Below are positions 49,508 through 62,237 of a DNA stretch of 64,000 nucleotides, piece after piece; the first letter of the stretch is position 1, and each line of letters begins with the position of its first letter. Source of the DNA: Morella rubra. Its lineage: Eukaryota; Streptophyta; Magnoliopsida; Fagales; Myricaceae. The DNA lies in contig CM025853.1 in the NCBI GenBank assembly GCA_003952965.2, positions 27,386,031 through 27,450,030 of the forward strand. Reading direction: 5' to 3'. Below the pieces are notes generated by a model, which saw nothing but the letters and a program-made list of their open reading frames with translations, ran no database searches and had not been told where the DNA came from. Position numbers and translations under genes: made by a program.

Positions 49508-52500
49508 CTACTTCATATCAATATCAGGGCCAAGGAGCGCTTCGTATTCCAGCTGCAAAAAAGATCAAATTGAGTTTTTGGTCCGTGAAATTACATAGTA
49601 ACACTAAGAGTATTCCTAACAACTTATTTAAATTTGACTTTTTATTTTAACTAAAAAAACAATTTTAACTAAACATTTTTTTCTTTTTTTTATTTATTTA
49701 ATTTATTTATTTATTTTAAGTTTATTTTTATAAAAAAAAAAAAAAGAGAAAAGAGAAGTGAGAGCTGGAAGAAAAAAAAAAAAAAAAAAAAAAAATTATT
49801 AATATTTTAAATAGTAAGTGAATATTAGTTCTCTAAAAATAAAGAACTATTATTCACATGTTAATTTTTTTGTTAAAATTTGTTAGAATAGATAAATTGC
49901 TACGGAGTGTTTTTTTGGCTTTTTGTTAAATTGGTTCTCTATTCTAATAAAATGTTAGAATAGAGAACCTAATATAAATGCTCTAATAATCTCCATGGAT
50001 GTAACCTACCATTGCTTGATTGTGGACTATCTTCATCCTCCGATAGTCTTCTTGTGCTTTCTTTGAACGGAACATAGCTTGAACACGTACCACAGCTCTA
50101 TCAATGCGATCCTCGGCTTGTTTTCTGCTAGTCTGATAGAAGTCCTCCTCTTCATCACTTTCCTGCTTCTGACATGGCTCGGCTTCTATGGGATCAACGT
50201 GGAGACCACGGAACCCTTTTCTCTTCAACCGCCAGCGCAGAACTGCTTTCTCAAGCACCCCGACTGACCAAAGAATTTTACGGTACTGCCGCCGCACTTG
50301 GAAGCCACGGAAAACAGCCTGCATTAGAAAAATTGGAGTCGATCATCTTTTCATGAACTTCTGATGCCAATAAATCACTACATTACACTTGTGGTTACAA
50401 GGTCTGGCTGGATCATTAACTTTTATGGTGTTATAACTTATACCATGCACCAACAAAGAGGCAAGTCAGGTTAACTTGCCAATGTTATGTTTTCTTGCAT
50501 GGCTGTATGACCAGGTTAAAGTTGTTGGAAGGTTTTTAGGATGAAATTCGGTCCTATCCTTTCCAGGATCAGCTGACAGACAACACCTACTTTGACTCAG
50601 AAGTGCATTTGGAATTGATAGGCTGTCTAAAAAGACACAGGAAAAGGAATTACTTGAATTCTGATAGTGTGCCGACGCAGAGTAAGAAATTCTTTCCGGA
50701 TTTTCCAAGTGCGAAACGTATGTTGGATACGAGCAGCAGCTTTCATCTTTTTTTTGACTCATAATTGCGAAAGGCATGTTGAATCTTCAGTGCTGCAACT
50801 ATACTCTGTGCTTCAGCCTCAGGAATGGAAAACTGAACTTCTTGGGTACGTAGTTTTAGAGAACGCTCCCTGAAGGCAGCCTGTATACGTGCAGCAGCTT
50901 CAGCAGTTGTCCGATAAGCTGCCAAGGTATCTTTTAGGTAAAGCTGATCCTCACTGGTGTTCTCAGTGTTTAATGTATCGGCTGAGCTAGTATCAAGGGA
51001 ACCACTGATATTTCCAGCTACACTCATGTCCTTGAATTGTGCTATTAAAGCCTTTTCAGAAAGATAACCTGCCAAGCCCTCATACCCTTCCAAAAATGCA
51101 AGATCAGCAGCTGTGCATCCACCGGGATTTTTTGGGGTAGGGTCGGTGACCAAGTTTGGCTTTGCACCAGCAGATAAAAGGACTGCAACCATTTCCTCCC
51201 TGCACAATGGAAGTTTTGGAAATAAATAATCCAAACTTGGAAGTGCTCTTCCAAAACCACAGTAAGGGATTTACTTCTGCTCCCAAATCTGTGATGCATG
51301 CAATATATGCAGGCACACAACCACGTTGAATTTAGCTAAATCATCTTAAGACTTATTTAAATAACAAGAACATAGAAAGAATCCATACTAAAAAGAGGAA
51401 GATAAACCCGGATGTTAAAAAAATAGAGCAAGCTCAAGCTCTTTTGAGGTGGGAAAGGGGATAGATGAAAGTTATAATGGGAAAGCTCCAAGAGACACAT
51501 AGAACGTAACAAACCTAACCATTGACGTATATGTAAACCAAAATAATTACCTTCCACAATATGCTGCCCAATGAAGAGCTGTCCATCCATGTTTATCACG
51601 AATATCTAATGACAAGCCTGACCATGAAAATAAAAGAACAGCCCATGTATATCCCAGAATAGCACATAAATGTATTACACCTTGACCTTGGACATCATAT
51701 TCCTTTGTCTTGGAGCCTTCAACAACTCTTTCCAGTAGCCACTCCCTTAGTCTATTTTTCAAAGCGAGTTCGAACAGGCCATCTTTTACTTGTGGAAAAG
51801 GAGGTTTGTTGTCTTCAATGGACCTGATTAGACTTTCCCAACCATTTAAAATGTTAGAGGTTTTGGAGGCAAACTTCTTAGCCTCCTTTAGGGCATTTGG
51901 TGATACTTTACTAGAGAGAATGTTAAGGCTCCTGGATGTAGAGAACAGCAGACAAGCAAGTCGAAGCTGAACTTGGAACTCTTCCCACTTGTTCTTCTCT
52001 TCTGAAGAAAGCACTGGGCCAGTCACTACAGGCGTGCGATACTCAAAATTTAAGACCTGACTGATTGGTCTATGACCATCAAAACTCATGAAAAGGTTTA
52101 CTAATCCAGGAGAATGTGGTAACACTGAGCAGCGATACACCCCCACCTGAACAGGTTCTAAAGGAACACAGATGTCGCCACAGACACAAAAGAGACTGGA
52201 CTTCACAAGATGTAGATACTGTTCATGAAACAATCCAGTCACTAGGATCTGCACCAACATTCAAATAAGGGTTAAAAGTCACAATGAGTAGTTTTTAACC
52301 TGACTATAACAAATCTTTCCAGCCATAGTTAATGGTCCAGGTCTAATCCATTCATGACTATTGATCAACCGGACTGCAAAAGAAAATTAGCTACCCAGAC
52401 AGTTTCAAAGGTTATCTAAATTGCATTATTATTGTTAAAATATGATAGCATCAAAGTACAACACCACTGGTAACAAGGATCAAGTAGGACATGTCTGATT

Positions 52501-55500
52501 TTTGTTAAGTCCCATTAGAATCAGAGTTTAGTTTTATCAGAACATGTATGCAAGGACTCACAACAATGTGCAAGCCATTGGCTTTAGGTGGAAGTTAGAA
52601 TGGCTGCAAACTAAGCACTTTGTAAGTCTGGCATCATGTCTCCAAATTAAAAACACCTAAAACATGGTATTTCAGTTGAAAACATTTTTGAATTATTTAG
52701 CAACACACAACCTGTTGCACCCAGTAGGTTTGAATGTTTAATGGGAAGATTAGAATAAATACCAAACAAATAAAGTGTATAAATATCAACCTATAAAAAA
52801 TTCAAGTATCAAGAATAGAGACTAGATATATCAAGCTTGCTTACAAAAAAAAATATAAAAAATAGAGACTAGATAGGAATCATTGTCCTATAACTATTAG
52901 GAGACTTTATGGCAATATTCACAACCAGATTAGAGAGTTGGATTATCTTTTCAACTTTTCTTTCTTTTCTCCGTACTTTCCAGAACCGTCAAAATAATTT
53001 CCTACAATAATAGACCACTAGACCTGGTCACATTTGTTTTGCATATACATACAGGACAGAGAATGAATGTTTTCAGTACCGCCTACTTTGTGACCGATCT
53101 GTAGTCTTCACTTTCCAGAAGTTACAACACAACACACTAAGATTGGCAATATGTTTCATTCCCCTTTTTTCCCCCTGCATCCCAGCCCCCTACTTATCTA
53201 AGACCAGAGAGTTTTAAGAATATAAGATGGATAAGAAAAATCCAAAAAGCCAAAAAGAATATCACAAAAGTGTATTGCAAGTACTAGCAAAAGAAAAACC
53301 TTTGTTTTCTCATTAGAAAATGCCCACGCAGGCGAGACATCCGTTATGCTAAATATTTGCTCCGGAACAAAAGATTTATGGTGATCAATTGCAGAAGAGA
53401 CAAATGATTCATGACCGGAAGAAATTGAGGATTCAATCACTGTATCCACCACTGAACCTGGCGAGTCAACCATGATGTGGTTCATCCACCTTCCAAAACT
53501 GTCCTGGCTTTGCAATCCACCATCAACCAGGATGTCCAAGGAATTACTGGCGCCCAGGGTGATATAATCCCCTTTGGGTTCGTTTGTGTTCACTTGACCC
53601 TCCAGTGCCTGGATATGAATGTTGTCTGGGAAACTTGAATGAATATTGTTGCTCCTGGAGATTGGCCCCGTCAAATTACCAAAAGAAGAAACTTCAGCTG
53701 AAAAATTGTTAGCTCCCTGAAATGAAATAGAATAAAACTGACCATATCATGCCAATGTTATTGGGAATGAAGCAAAAGAGCAGTAGCTAGGTAATTTAAG
53801 ACTAACATATATAACATCATTGCAACTTATTGCTCATAGAAGTATGGGAGAGGTACATGTCAAGTCAGTCTGCAGGAATAACAAACAACAGAACAGGTAT
53901 AGATACTAACTAGGGACTCACATAAAGTTCCATGAGAAAGCAACTCGACCAGAAATATATTGGAGATTCATACCTACAGTGCAAGTTTAAGATACGCTAC
54001 ATTCTTGCTGCCCAATAAACAGGATAACCCACCAAAGCAAAAAGAAAGGATGGATCATAGCACAGGAAATACAGTTGGCACCAACTTGGCGCTGTGAATA
54101 CTCTAAAGTCTATTTTGTGCAAGACAAGTGGTTAAATGCTCCTCCAAGTAATGTTAGCAGTAAATAGTAATGGCAAGAACTAAGTAGGTTGTTTAAATAC
54201 GCATGTTAACTGGGTGACCATAAAATTGCCCTCTACTCCTACGCTACCAAAGTCAGACAACTAATACAACACACAAACTTTTTCTATGATGCAGGGGAAA
54301 AACGAAGAACTGAGACATGTTAAGATACCTCTCCTTAGTATCAATCATCGGCTTTTGTCACAGAACTCACCATATCAAAGGTGAACCCAAAACGAGAAGG
54401 AAAGGACTCTAGATGAGGGATATGACTCTTACCCAAAACAAAAAAAATTCAGAAAAGGGTGATTGATATAGGAACCATACTAGACTACAAAGTACAAATG
54501 ATTCTACTTACATCATGTAAAGAGCCATTTGCTGCAATCTGATTTGATAGAACAACAGTTGAAACTTTATCTGCCAAACAGAAGGCAACAAAGAAGAAGC
54601 ACATGATCAGTTTTCAGCTGAGCCACTGCCTCTGCAGCAGAAAGCATATGATCAGTTACCTCCTGTAGGTGCTGTTGAGTTGTTTGAATCATTGGTCAGC
54701 AGCAGCTCATCCCATTCAAGTGTATTAATCTCCTGAAGCCTCAGTTGATGATTCTGTATGGTTAAATTGTCACCAGGCCCTGCTGAAAAAGCAAAGGCTC
54801 AGATTATTGTTCATACCATGTAAAGAAAATGCAGAATTAGAGAATTGACAATGTCCACTGACAATAAGTGTTGATGTGAACCCGTAGGATTGAAACCCCT
54901 TGAACCCACGAACAATTTGAATAAAGACTCAAGAACACCACAAATCAAGCCAAGGAACAAATCTTGACCCGTTGAACTCTTGTTCCAAGAACCAAGATTA
55001 TAGTTATAATCTTGACCAGTTGAAATCTTGCTTCAAGAACCAAGATTGAATAGAGCGCCACAAGGAAGAATCCTTGATAAGTTCCCATCAAGAGTAGATC
55101 AAGAACCCATTTCTATAATCACACTTGTATATCCAGGTACTGATATACTAACATGATAAGTATACTGGATCATTAAATGAAGGATGAATATGTTCTAACT
55201 TTCTCCAAACTCAAAGAATGTAAAAGTAAAACCAAACAAGCCATTTCATTGTGAGAACATCAAATAAATTCAATCAACATTGAGTTCAGCTAGTATCACC
55301 TAAAAGTTCTTTCTCGCCAGCACTGTACACATGATTAGCACCAGAATCATGTTCTTCTGATGAAAGCCAAGGAGCAGAAGATGGGTCTGAGACACTACTA
55401 GAATTGGAATTGACAGGTGTTGATGGAGATCCCTGCAAATATATCATAAGTGAGCCACGGCCCGATATAAGGGTAAAGCATCTAGTTCCTTTCAGACACT

Positions 55501-57834
55501 GAAGGAAAAAGGTTAAAGGGGGTAAGTCATGATAATACTGACCTCCTGTGTTTCACGATAATGAACAAGGACTATGTGTTCTAGGCTCCTGAATCAAAAG
55601 TAATGAAAAGATTATACAAAAAATCACTTCGGGAAAAAGATTATCATTTATTTTGTTAGGACATATCAAACAAGTTGGTGGACTTAAAGATCCACATAAA
55701 GCTTAACCATCACATACTTGTCAAGAAGCCAGTAACACCTACGAACAAAGGTTGGGTTATCTTGGCCATGCGCATAGTATACATGAATCCTTTCTTCATT
55801 ACCAACCTGAACCATGCAACAAATGACAAGCAAAGTGAAACTCAGTAAAAAGAACTAGTAAAAGAGAAAGAAGCTTCTAACTTAATCACCCCAAATAATC
55901 TTAACTATGAATCATCCCAAATAATCTTAACTATGAATCATCCATACATAATATACATCTAAGTGAGAGTCCAGAAATCAAGTTGACACCTGAAACATTA
56001 GAGCTCATACCAGAGAAACTTAAGCTGAAATAATTAAACTGAAGTTATGGGGGACGTACATTACTAATAGACAGCTAGTAATAGAAATTGATAAAGATGA
56101 TACCTAGGTACATTTATATAGCTTCATATCTATGCATTTGTCTACTTGTTTCAATGTGTGCATAGTGCTCCAAACATAGTCACTCACAAAGGTACAATGA
56201 GTTGCATATATTAAGTTGATGCCTCTAAACAATATCTGAAATAGGAGAACCTCACTTTCAAGTGTTCGTGGGCCTCTTTGACAGTCTTCCCATCCTTCTT
56301 CTTCTTCCAGTTGTGACCATCTTTCCGGAAGTTCCTAAGCATCTTACGGTCAAACAGTAAGATAGTGCCACCTGTTTCATTAACAGCCAAATTTAACAAT
56401 ATAATAATGTCAGACTGTCAGTAGCTATTGAAATCCTATACCTATATATTAAAATGGAAGCAACGTTTTGAAACACAGGTAATTTTCAACAAATCCATGG
56501 AAGAGACATCTTTTTTTTTTGTTTCAATTGCAATATAAAGGGCGAAAAACCCATAACCATTCTGTCCTAAGTACTTAAAGATATTACATATATATGAAAT
56601 CATATGCAGTGACTTAGAAATGCATCAAAGTCCATTTATAGAAAATAAGTAGAATGTGTCCCCACCATTGTTCAACAGATGAGCACTTCTACTTTCTGAC
56701 AAGATTTATACAAAGGGGTAATTTCTGACAAGATTTATACAAAGGGGTAATGGTACACAAAAAATAAATCAAAAAAACCTAAAAAAAAGAAAATGGTGAA
56801 GCAATATGATGTTAACTAGGTCAAGAAAAAAAAGCGAGGAGAAATTAAGAAGAAGAAGAAAGTATGATGTGTCTGTTGTGCATCTCGTGCCTATCTCATA
56901 AGATGAGGACATATGGAAAGACTCTAAAGTTAATTCTTATATCAGTCATAGTACAATTAATATAAAGAGGTGATTACTTGGAGGCAAGTTCAGTGGCTTG
57001 ACATGGATGCTGAAATACTTGTAATTACATAGTATTGCATGAATTTCATTTGGGCGGAGCCACCTTGTTCTGGCGTCTTCCATAATATTCTGCACGTCCA
57101 AATCTGTCCATGGAACAAGGAACCAAACAAAAAAAGGCATGTGAAATAAAACCTCGATAAATTACAAAACCCAATTCCCAACTACATTTCGTGAATGCTG
57201 AGAACGAACTTAATAGCCAAACTCAAATCGCAACAGGAACCACCAACCGTAACTCTTCTTCAATATCATAAATATGAGTAATAGGATACTGTCAAACTGT
57301 ATACAGTTTAACATTCATTCACGTAGATATAGCCTTAGTAATAAAATCCATTTCCAATATAACTTAATTTTTCTGATGCAAAATATTTCTTAGACCTCTT
57401 CTACCAGATTTCCTTTTTCCTTTTTGTTTATTTCCTTTCCAAATGTTCACTCCAATTCTAGCAAGCCTTTAGTGGAAGACAATTATCTCTAAATTGTCAA
57501 ATTCTGCAGAATCATGTCTTTCTGAATGAAATACTAGCTTTCTAAATATTGGATAACTGTTTTTATGAAAATAAAGGAGCAAAAAAGAAGAAGAATTTCA
57601 CATATAAAAAACACTCTTTTTGTTCCAAAAGTAGTGGGAACACTGATGAATGTCCAAACAACTGAACAAGGATTCAACCATATACCCCACTGGTTGCTCA
57701 GAACTTCAAGAAATGAATTTGAGAAATGAACTAAAATAATAAAATAAAAGAGAACCGAGAACCGAGACCTTGGCCGTACCTTGCAATGTATGGAATCCAT
57801 GAATCTCAGAGCCCACGAGCTGCCCTTCCATCAT
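49508..57834 (-). CDS. CAMTA: CAMTA5/6-type calmodulin-binding transcription activator (13 exons), frameshifted in exon 11
   Basis: Calcium/calmodulin-regulated transcription factor binding CGCG-type boxes. Exons (minus): 57780-57834, 56978-57103, 56256-56371, 55718-55806, 55543-55588, 55300-55432, 54660-54782, 54512-54570, 53300-53716, 51551-52248, 50654-51199, 50010-50318, 49508-49552. Domains: CG-1 DNA-binding domain about 19-145 (EDARTRWLRPNEIHAILCNY, RKMLRNFRKDGHNWKKKKDG, YYAHG, RRCYWLLD), TIG about 388-475, ankyrin repeats about 600-690 (DKHGWTALHWAAYCGREEM), then IQ motifs (ARIQAAFRE, LKIQHAFRN, ARIQHTFRT, IRIQAVFRG) and the calmodulin-binding helix ILWSVGVLEKAVLRWRLKRK. The exons sum to 2762 bases, one short of a whole number of codons; an 8-T run at 50748-50755 shifts the frame and gives a stop at 50743 after about 772 residues, removing the last IQ motifs and the calmodulin-binding helix. 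With one more base the frame would give 920 residues, close to Arabidopsis CAMTA5. The start is at the first of two adjacent ATGs. Confidence 0.92.
49600..49992. mobile_element. Candidate MITE in the last CAMTA intron
   Basis: AT-rich stretch between the last two exons with ends agagtattcctaacaa and, on the other strand, agagcatttatattaggttc. It includes long A and T tracts and a perfect 15-base hairpin arm pair at 49932-49968 (ggttctctattctaa and its complement). The outer ends are only loosely complementary, so the element call is tentative. Confidence 0.5.
55888..55942. repeat. Direct repeat of 26 bp in CAMTA intron 3
   Basis: The unit cccaaataatcttaactatg followed by aatcat appears twice back to back. 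Non-coding. Confidence 0.85.
56696..56755. repeat. Direct repeat of ~29 bp in CAMTA intron 2
   Basis: The unit tttctgacaagatttataca followed by aaggggtaa appears twice back to back. Non-coding. Confidence 0.9.
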
Positions 57835-58787
57835 AAGAACCTTGGAAAAATCGAAAATCGCTTCGAAACTGTTATCCTTTTCTCAGACCTTAACCGACAG
57901 TTACGGACCTTAAACCCATCAACGTCTCGGACCCAGGAGAAAAAATAAATGCTAGCTGCAAAAGATAATCACTCCGTAACTGTACGAAACAAAAATTGGA
58001 GCAAATAAAGACTAAAATAAAAATACAGAGAAGGTGGAAATACTTGATCAGAGAAAGAGGGTCTGAAATGAAGGAGGAACTAGGAAGAAGGGGAAAAGAG
58101 TTGGGATTCGGAAGTTGAAGGGAACGACTTCTTGGTTTTTGACAATAAGTGCGTTATTTTCTGTTTTTTTTTTTTTTTTGCGAGTACAAATATAAAAATA
58201 TAAATAGATTTGGGGTTCAACTGGTCAACTTCAGGCATTGATTGCCGCATCTGACTGTCTGTTGGAGGTCGCAGGACACGAAAGATGCGGGATATGTAAC
58301 AGTGGACACGTGGTTAAATCATGGCCCACTTCCTCTATGGACTCTGCGTGGAGATGATCAGATTGATAATTGTTCTTCTGTGGACGGTTGGGATGAGGGA
58401 CAGATATGATCTTACAATGATAAGAGTTCATCTCAAATCAAAATAAATTTTATTAGAAAAATATTTTCAAGATTTTTTTACTCTCTAAATGCAACAAATC
58501 AGTGACTAATACATCAATAATATTTTTTTTCAAGGATCAGATGGTATTTTTGAAAGATTAGAAATTTAGATGGCTGAATATATGAGAAAACAATAAAGTG
58601 ATACTCAAAATTTTTGATAAATATATTTCTTACGTACCATTTATAGATTATAGATAATGAAAAATTAATTTTGAAAATTGAATAAAGTAAATAGATAATG
58701 CTCCAAAAAAAAAAAAAGGAAACCATAATGAAGAGAGAACCTAGCTTACTACGTGGGCCGTGGCTGAGCTAATAGAAAGACTCCACT

Positions 58788-58932
58788 TAGTGGCGGATAC
58801 AGGACCTAACGTGAAGGCAGACAGACTCTTAAGATAAATTTTTTTTTAAAAAAAAAAATTTACGTCTAAATTTTTTTTTTTACCTGTCCAATGGGGGGCG
58901 GCGCCCAGGGCCGCCCCCCTGCATCCACCACT
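58788..58932. mobile_element. 145-bp MITE with 9-bp target duplication
   Basis: The left end tagtggcggatacagg and the right end, on the other strand, agtggtggatgcagg are inverted repeats with few mismatches. The element is flanked on both sides by GACTCCACT (58779-58787 and 58933-58941), a 9-base target duplication of the size made by Mutator-like transposases. The interior holds complementary A and T tracts and a G+C-rich gggcggcgcccagggccgcc block. Confidence 0.82.
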
Positions 58933-59519
58933 GACTCCACTCGCGAGTTTCCGAACTGATTACTGGACCAGTGCTGCTTTTACTTCAAAGGGGTCGAGAT
59001 AATGTTTAGGGATAGGTTTGAAGTGTGTGGTTATGATAATTACGTACTTATAGGAAACTTATTAACGTGAGTTGGAACAAAGTTTGATTGACTGCGGAAG
59101 TCTGATAGCGAAGTAAGACTCTTAAGACAACCCCTCGTTGTCTGATTTCATTGAAACGTTGAAGTAGTGGTCTGTGGTTGGTACGTACTTCATTGTCATT
59201 AGATTACTTGGTACGAGATATCAACAGACGAGAAAAATAAATTACAGTGAACAAAATTTTGAGTGGATGAGATTTGGTAGGAAAACTAAATATTTATTTG
59301 CTAAAAAAAATAAATAGATAAACATAAGTAGATTTCAAATCATGACGATTTTTACTAAAGCATATTTTGTTATTTTAAATCTGGTTATTTGTTTGTTATC
59401 TCTTTCCTAATTTTTTTTCCAATGGTATTTCTTTCCTAGTTTGTTTTCGTAGATTAGTTCATCTGATAGGATATTTATTTGGAGCCATTCTATAATTGAC
59501 AATTTTCTTAACCTTTGGA

Positions 59520-59850
59520 GGATTCCAATTGTGGGGTGCAAATCTACAAATATTGAAATTGTATAGGTTTAGTGTCGCGAAATTGAAAGACATGAGTGTA
59601 AAGTGTCAATATCTCATAGTTGAGAGTACAAAATGTATTTTTCTCTAAGGACAAAATAGACATAACAAATGAGAATGAATCAAGTGGATAATTTGTGTAC
59701 AGAGTTATCTGTCACATTTAACAATCAATTAACTTTGTGGAGTGCAAATCGAGGAATATTGAAATTTTATAAGCTAAATCTCACGAAATTGAAAGACGTG
59801 GATTCAAAGTGTCAGTATCCCATAGTTAGGAGTGTAAACTGTATTTTCCC
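59520..59850. repeat. Two diverged copies of a ~115-bp AT-rich repeat
   Basis: Copies at about 59530-59645 and 59738-59850 share gtgcaaatc, aatattgaaatt, cgaaattgaaagac, aaagtgtcaatatc and catagttgagagt in the same order. Related gtgcaaa-rich stretches occur at 26790-27030, 48440-48700 and 62640-62890. Confidence 0.75.
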
Positions 59851-60389
59851 TTATGTTTAATTATTTAAATTATATGATTTAACAATGGTTTTTTTTTTTA
59901 CCACCCGTTTATAGACTTTGGTCCACAATTCTTTGGGCCTACTTAAATTTTGGGCCCAAATAAGAGTACGTTCGATGAAGCACAAATGAATTTTGGGCCT
60001 GCCGGGAAAGAAGATAATGAAAACGAAAAGAAAACGATGAAACCGTATCTGTCTAAATTGTCGGCCCAAATAAGAACACCAACCGTAGCTTACCTGCCTT
60101 TAGCTCCTCTTTTTAGACTCGTTTAAGTCCTTTTTTTAATTAAAGGAAATAAATTAAATTAAAAATAGATATATAGAAACCTGGAGCTTTCGAGTATTTC
60201 TTTCCTTGCACTCAAAAGAAGAATAAAAATGAAGCAAGAGCTGCTGCTCCGACTCTGAAAATCTCCTTCTCCTAACGAGTTGCAGGTTCACTTTCCATCC
60301 ATTTCAACAACCTCTTTAAATGACACATCTCTCTCCCAACCCTTCAATCCACAGCACAAAGCATTCTCTTCTTGGTTGCTGTATGCAAA

Positions 60390-62237
60390 ATGGAGGCCAA
60401 ATGGTCTGTGCTCTTGACTATAGCGTTGATCTCAGTGATTGTCAATGGCGATGAGCCTTCTGTAAAGCCAGTGGTGAAGATAGTGAAGGGCCAAAAGGTG
60501 TGTCAGAAAGGGTGGGAATGCAGACGGTTCTCCAGCCACTGCTGTAACGAAACCATCTCTGACTACTTCCAGACCTACCAGTTTGAGAACCTCTTCTCAA
60601 AACGCAACTCTCCTGTGGCGCATGCGGTGGGCTTCTGGGACTACAGCTCTTTTATCACTGCTGCTGCTGAGCACCAGCCCGATGGCTTTGGCACCACTGG
60701 TGGAAAGCTCAGCGGGATGAAGGAAGTTGCAGCCTTTCTAGGCCATGTTGGCAGCAAAACCTCCTGTGAGTTCAAAAGATTTTGTTTTCTAATTTGGGTT
60801 ATAACTTATAAATCGTACTGCTTTGATAACAACGTGTTTGAGGACTTAGTTTTCTGTTGGAGTTTAGGAGGTCGGTTCTATCAGTATAGATACAAATCTG
60901 AGGACATTACAAATTTACAATTTGGGGAAATTCTGCACATCCAATGAAATGACATAATGGTAAATGAATGTTAACAATAAATTCACAGAAAGGTTGACGT
61001 ATAATGAAGATCTTGTGTTTCCTGCTGTTTGCGGCAGAGTTAGTGAAGATTTTATAATCTTCAGTTCTAAATGATTAGAACTTAAATGAATCATATATAA
61101 ATTTTAGATTTCAAGTCCTGCATTTGTAGAGAAAAGGAATAATTTAAGTGGGTTCCAGTAGATCTCTCTTCTCCTAAGATTGGATTGTATTGTAGGTAAA
61201 AGGAATCTTGATTACTGATATCCTCTTCTCACTCATTCTCTATGGCAAGCTGCAAATTACCAACACTTTTGATGCTTGATGCTTTTCAGGCGGATACGGA
61301 GTTGCGACAGGGGGACCTCTTGCCTGGGGTTTGTGCTACAACAAGGAACTGAGCCCGGACTCTTTCTACTGTGACGAGTACTACAAGCTTACTTATCCAT
61401 GCGCTCCTGGAGCTGCATACCATGGCCGTGGTGCCCTGCCTATTTATTGGTATGCACAATTCTGGTCTCATCAACCCTGCTTCAATCTTTGTGCCCAAAA
61501 GTTTTCTCGATTTACTTATGTATAATGCGCAACCAGATACTGCCGATTATGTTTTAAAAGCTATCCAAAACTAGTTACTGAGTTCTGTAGAAGATTTGGT
61601 TTTGTGAGGGTGATTGTTTAGATCCCTCGGAGGATATAATCACTAGAGAGTGTGGTTAATGTGAAATTGCAGAGTCCAATTAGCAGGTTGAAGTTTTTGG
61701 GTCAGATGAGATTTAATATAAATTATCAGGACCTTGCTAGAAAGCCTTTCCTGATGTTTATCTGCTACCAACTGATCCGATACTTGTTCTGTCTGAAGAT
61801 TTTCCGTTTTCATGCTTTTCATTAGGAACTACAACTATGGAGTAACAGGGGAAGCCCTGAAGGTGGATCTTTTGAACCATCCAGAATACATAGAACAGAA
61901 TGCTACCTTAGCCTTCCAGGCAGCGATTTGGAGGTGGATGACCCCGGTCAAGAAGCACCAACCTTCAGCCCACGATGTCTTTGTTGGCAACTGGAAACCC
62001 ACCAAGAATGACACTTTGGCCAAGCGGGTTCCTGGTTTTGGCACCACCATGAATGTGCTCTACGGGGATGGTGTTTGTGGTCAGGGGGATAGTGACTCCA
62101 TGAACAGCATAATATCCCATTACTTATACTACCTTGATCTCATGGGTGTTGGCCGAGAAGAGGCAGGGCCTCACGATGTGCTCAGCTGTGCTGAGCAGGT
62201 TGCTTTCAACCCAGCCTCTTCCTCTTCTTCTTCTTGA
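60390..62237 (+). CDS. CTL: Chitinase-like protein CTL1/CTL2 type, GH19 fold (3 exons)
   Basis: Secreted GH19-family protein; CTL1 (POM1) and CTL2 of Arabidopsis are needed for proper cellulose and wall assembly and are not thought to cleave chitin. Exons 60390-60765, 61290-61449 and 61826-62237 give 315 residues. A signal peptide spans about 1-20 (hydrophobic VLLTIALISVIVNG). The GH19 domain starts near Cys38 and includes ISDYFQTYQFENLF, FWDYSSFITAAA, YHGRGALPIYWNYNYG and the C-terminal VLYGDGVCGQGDSD. Where active chitinases have the first catalytic Glu (in HETTGG), this protein reads GSKTSC, with Lys123 at or next to that place; the second acidic residue is kept as Glu145 in GLCYNKE. There is no chitin-binding hevein domain. 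A poly-Ser tail follows the last conserved Cys. CTL1 versus CTL2 cannot be decided here. Confidence 0.94.

Larger units (their letters stand above)
57835..60389. other. Divergent intergenic region between CAMTA and the chitinase-like gene
   Basis: The left 300 bases should hold the CAMTA leader and promoter; a possible leader intron (about 57957-58043) is suggested by a GCAG acceptor and a CAAGTATTT donor but is unproven. A 145-bp transposable element with a 9-bp target duplication lies at 58788-58932. The stretch 59520-59850 contains two diverged copies of a roughly 115-bp AT-rich repeat. The last 200 bases form the leader of the chitinase-like gene. Confidence 0.5.
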
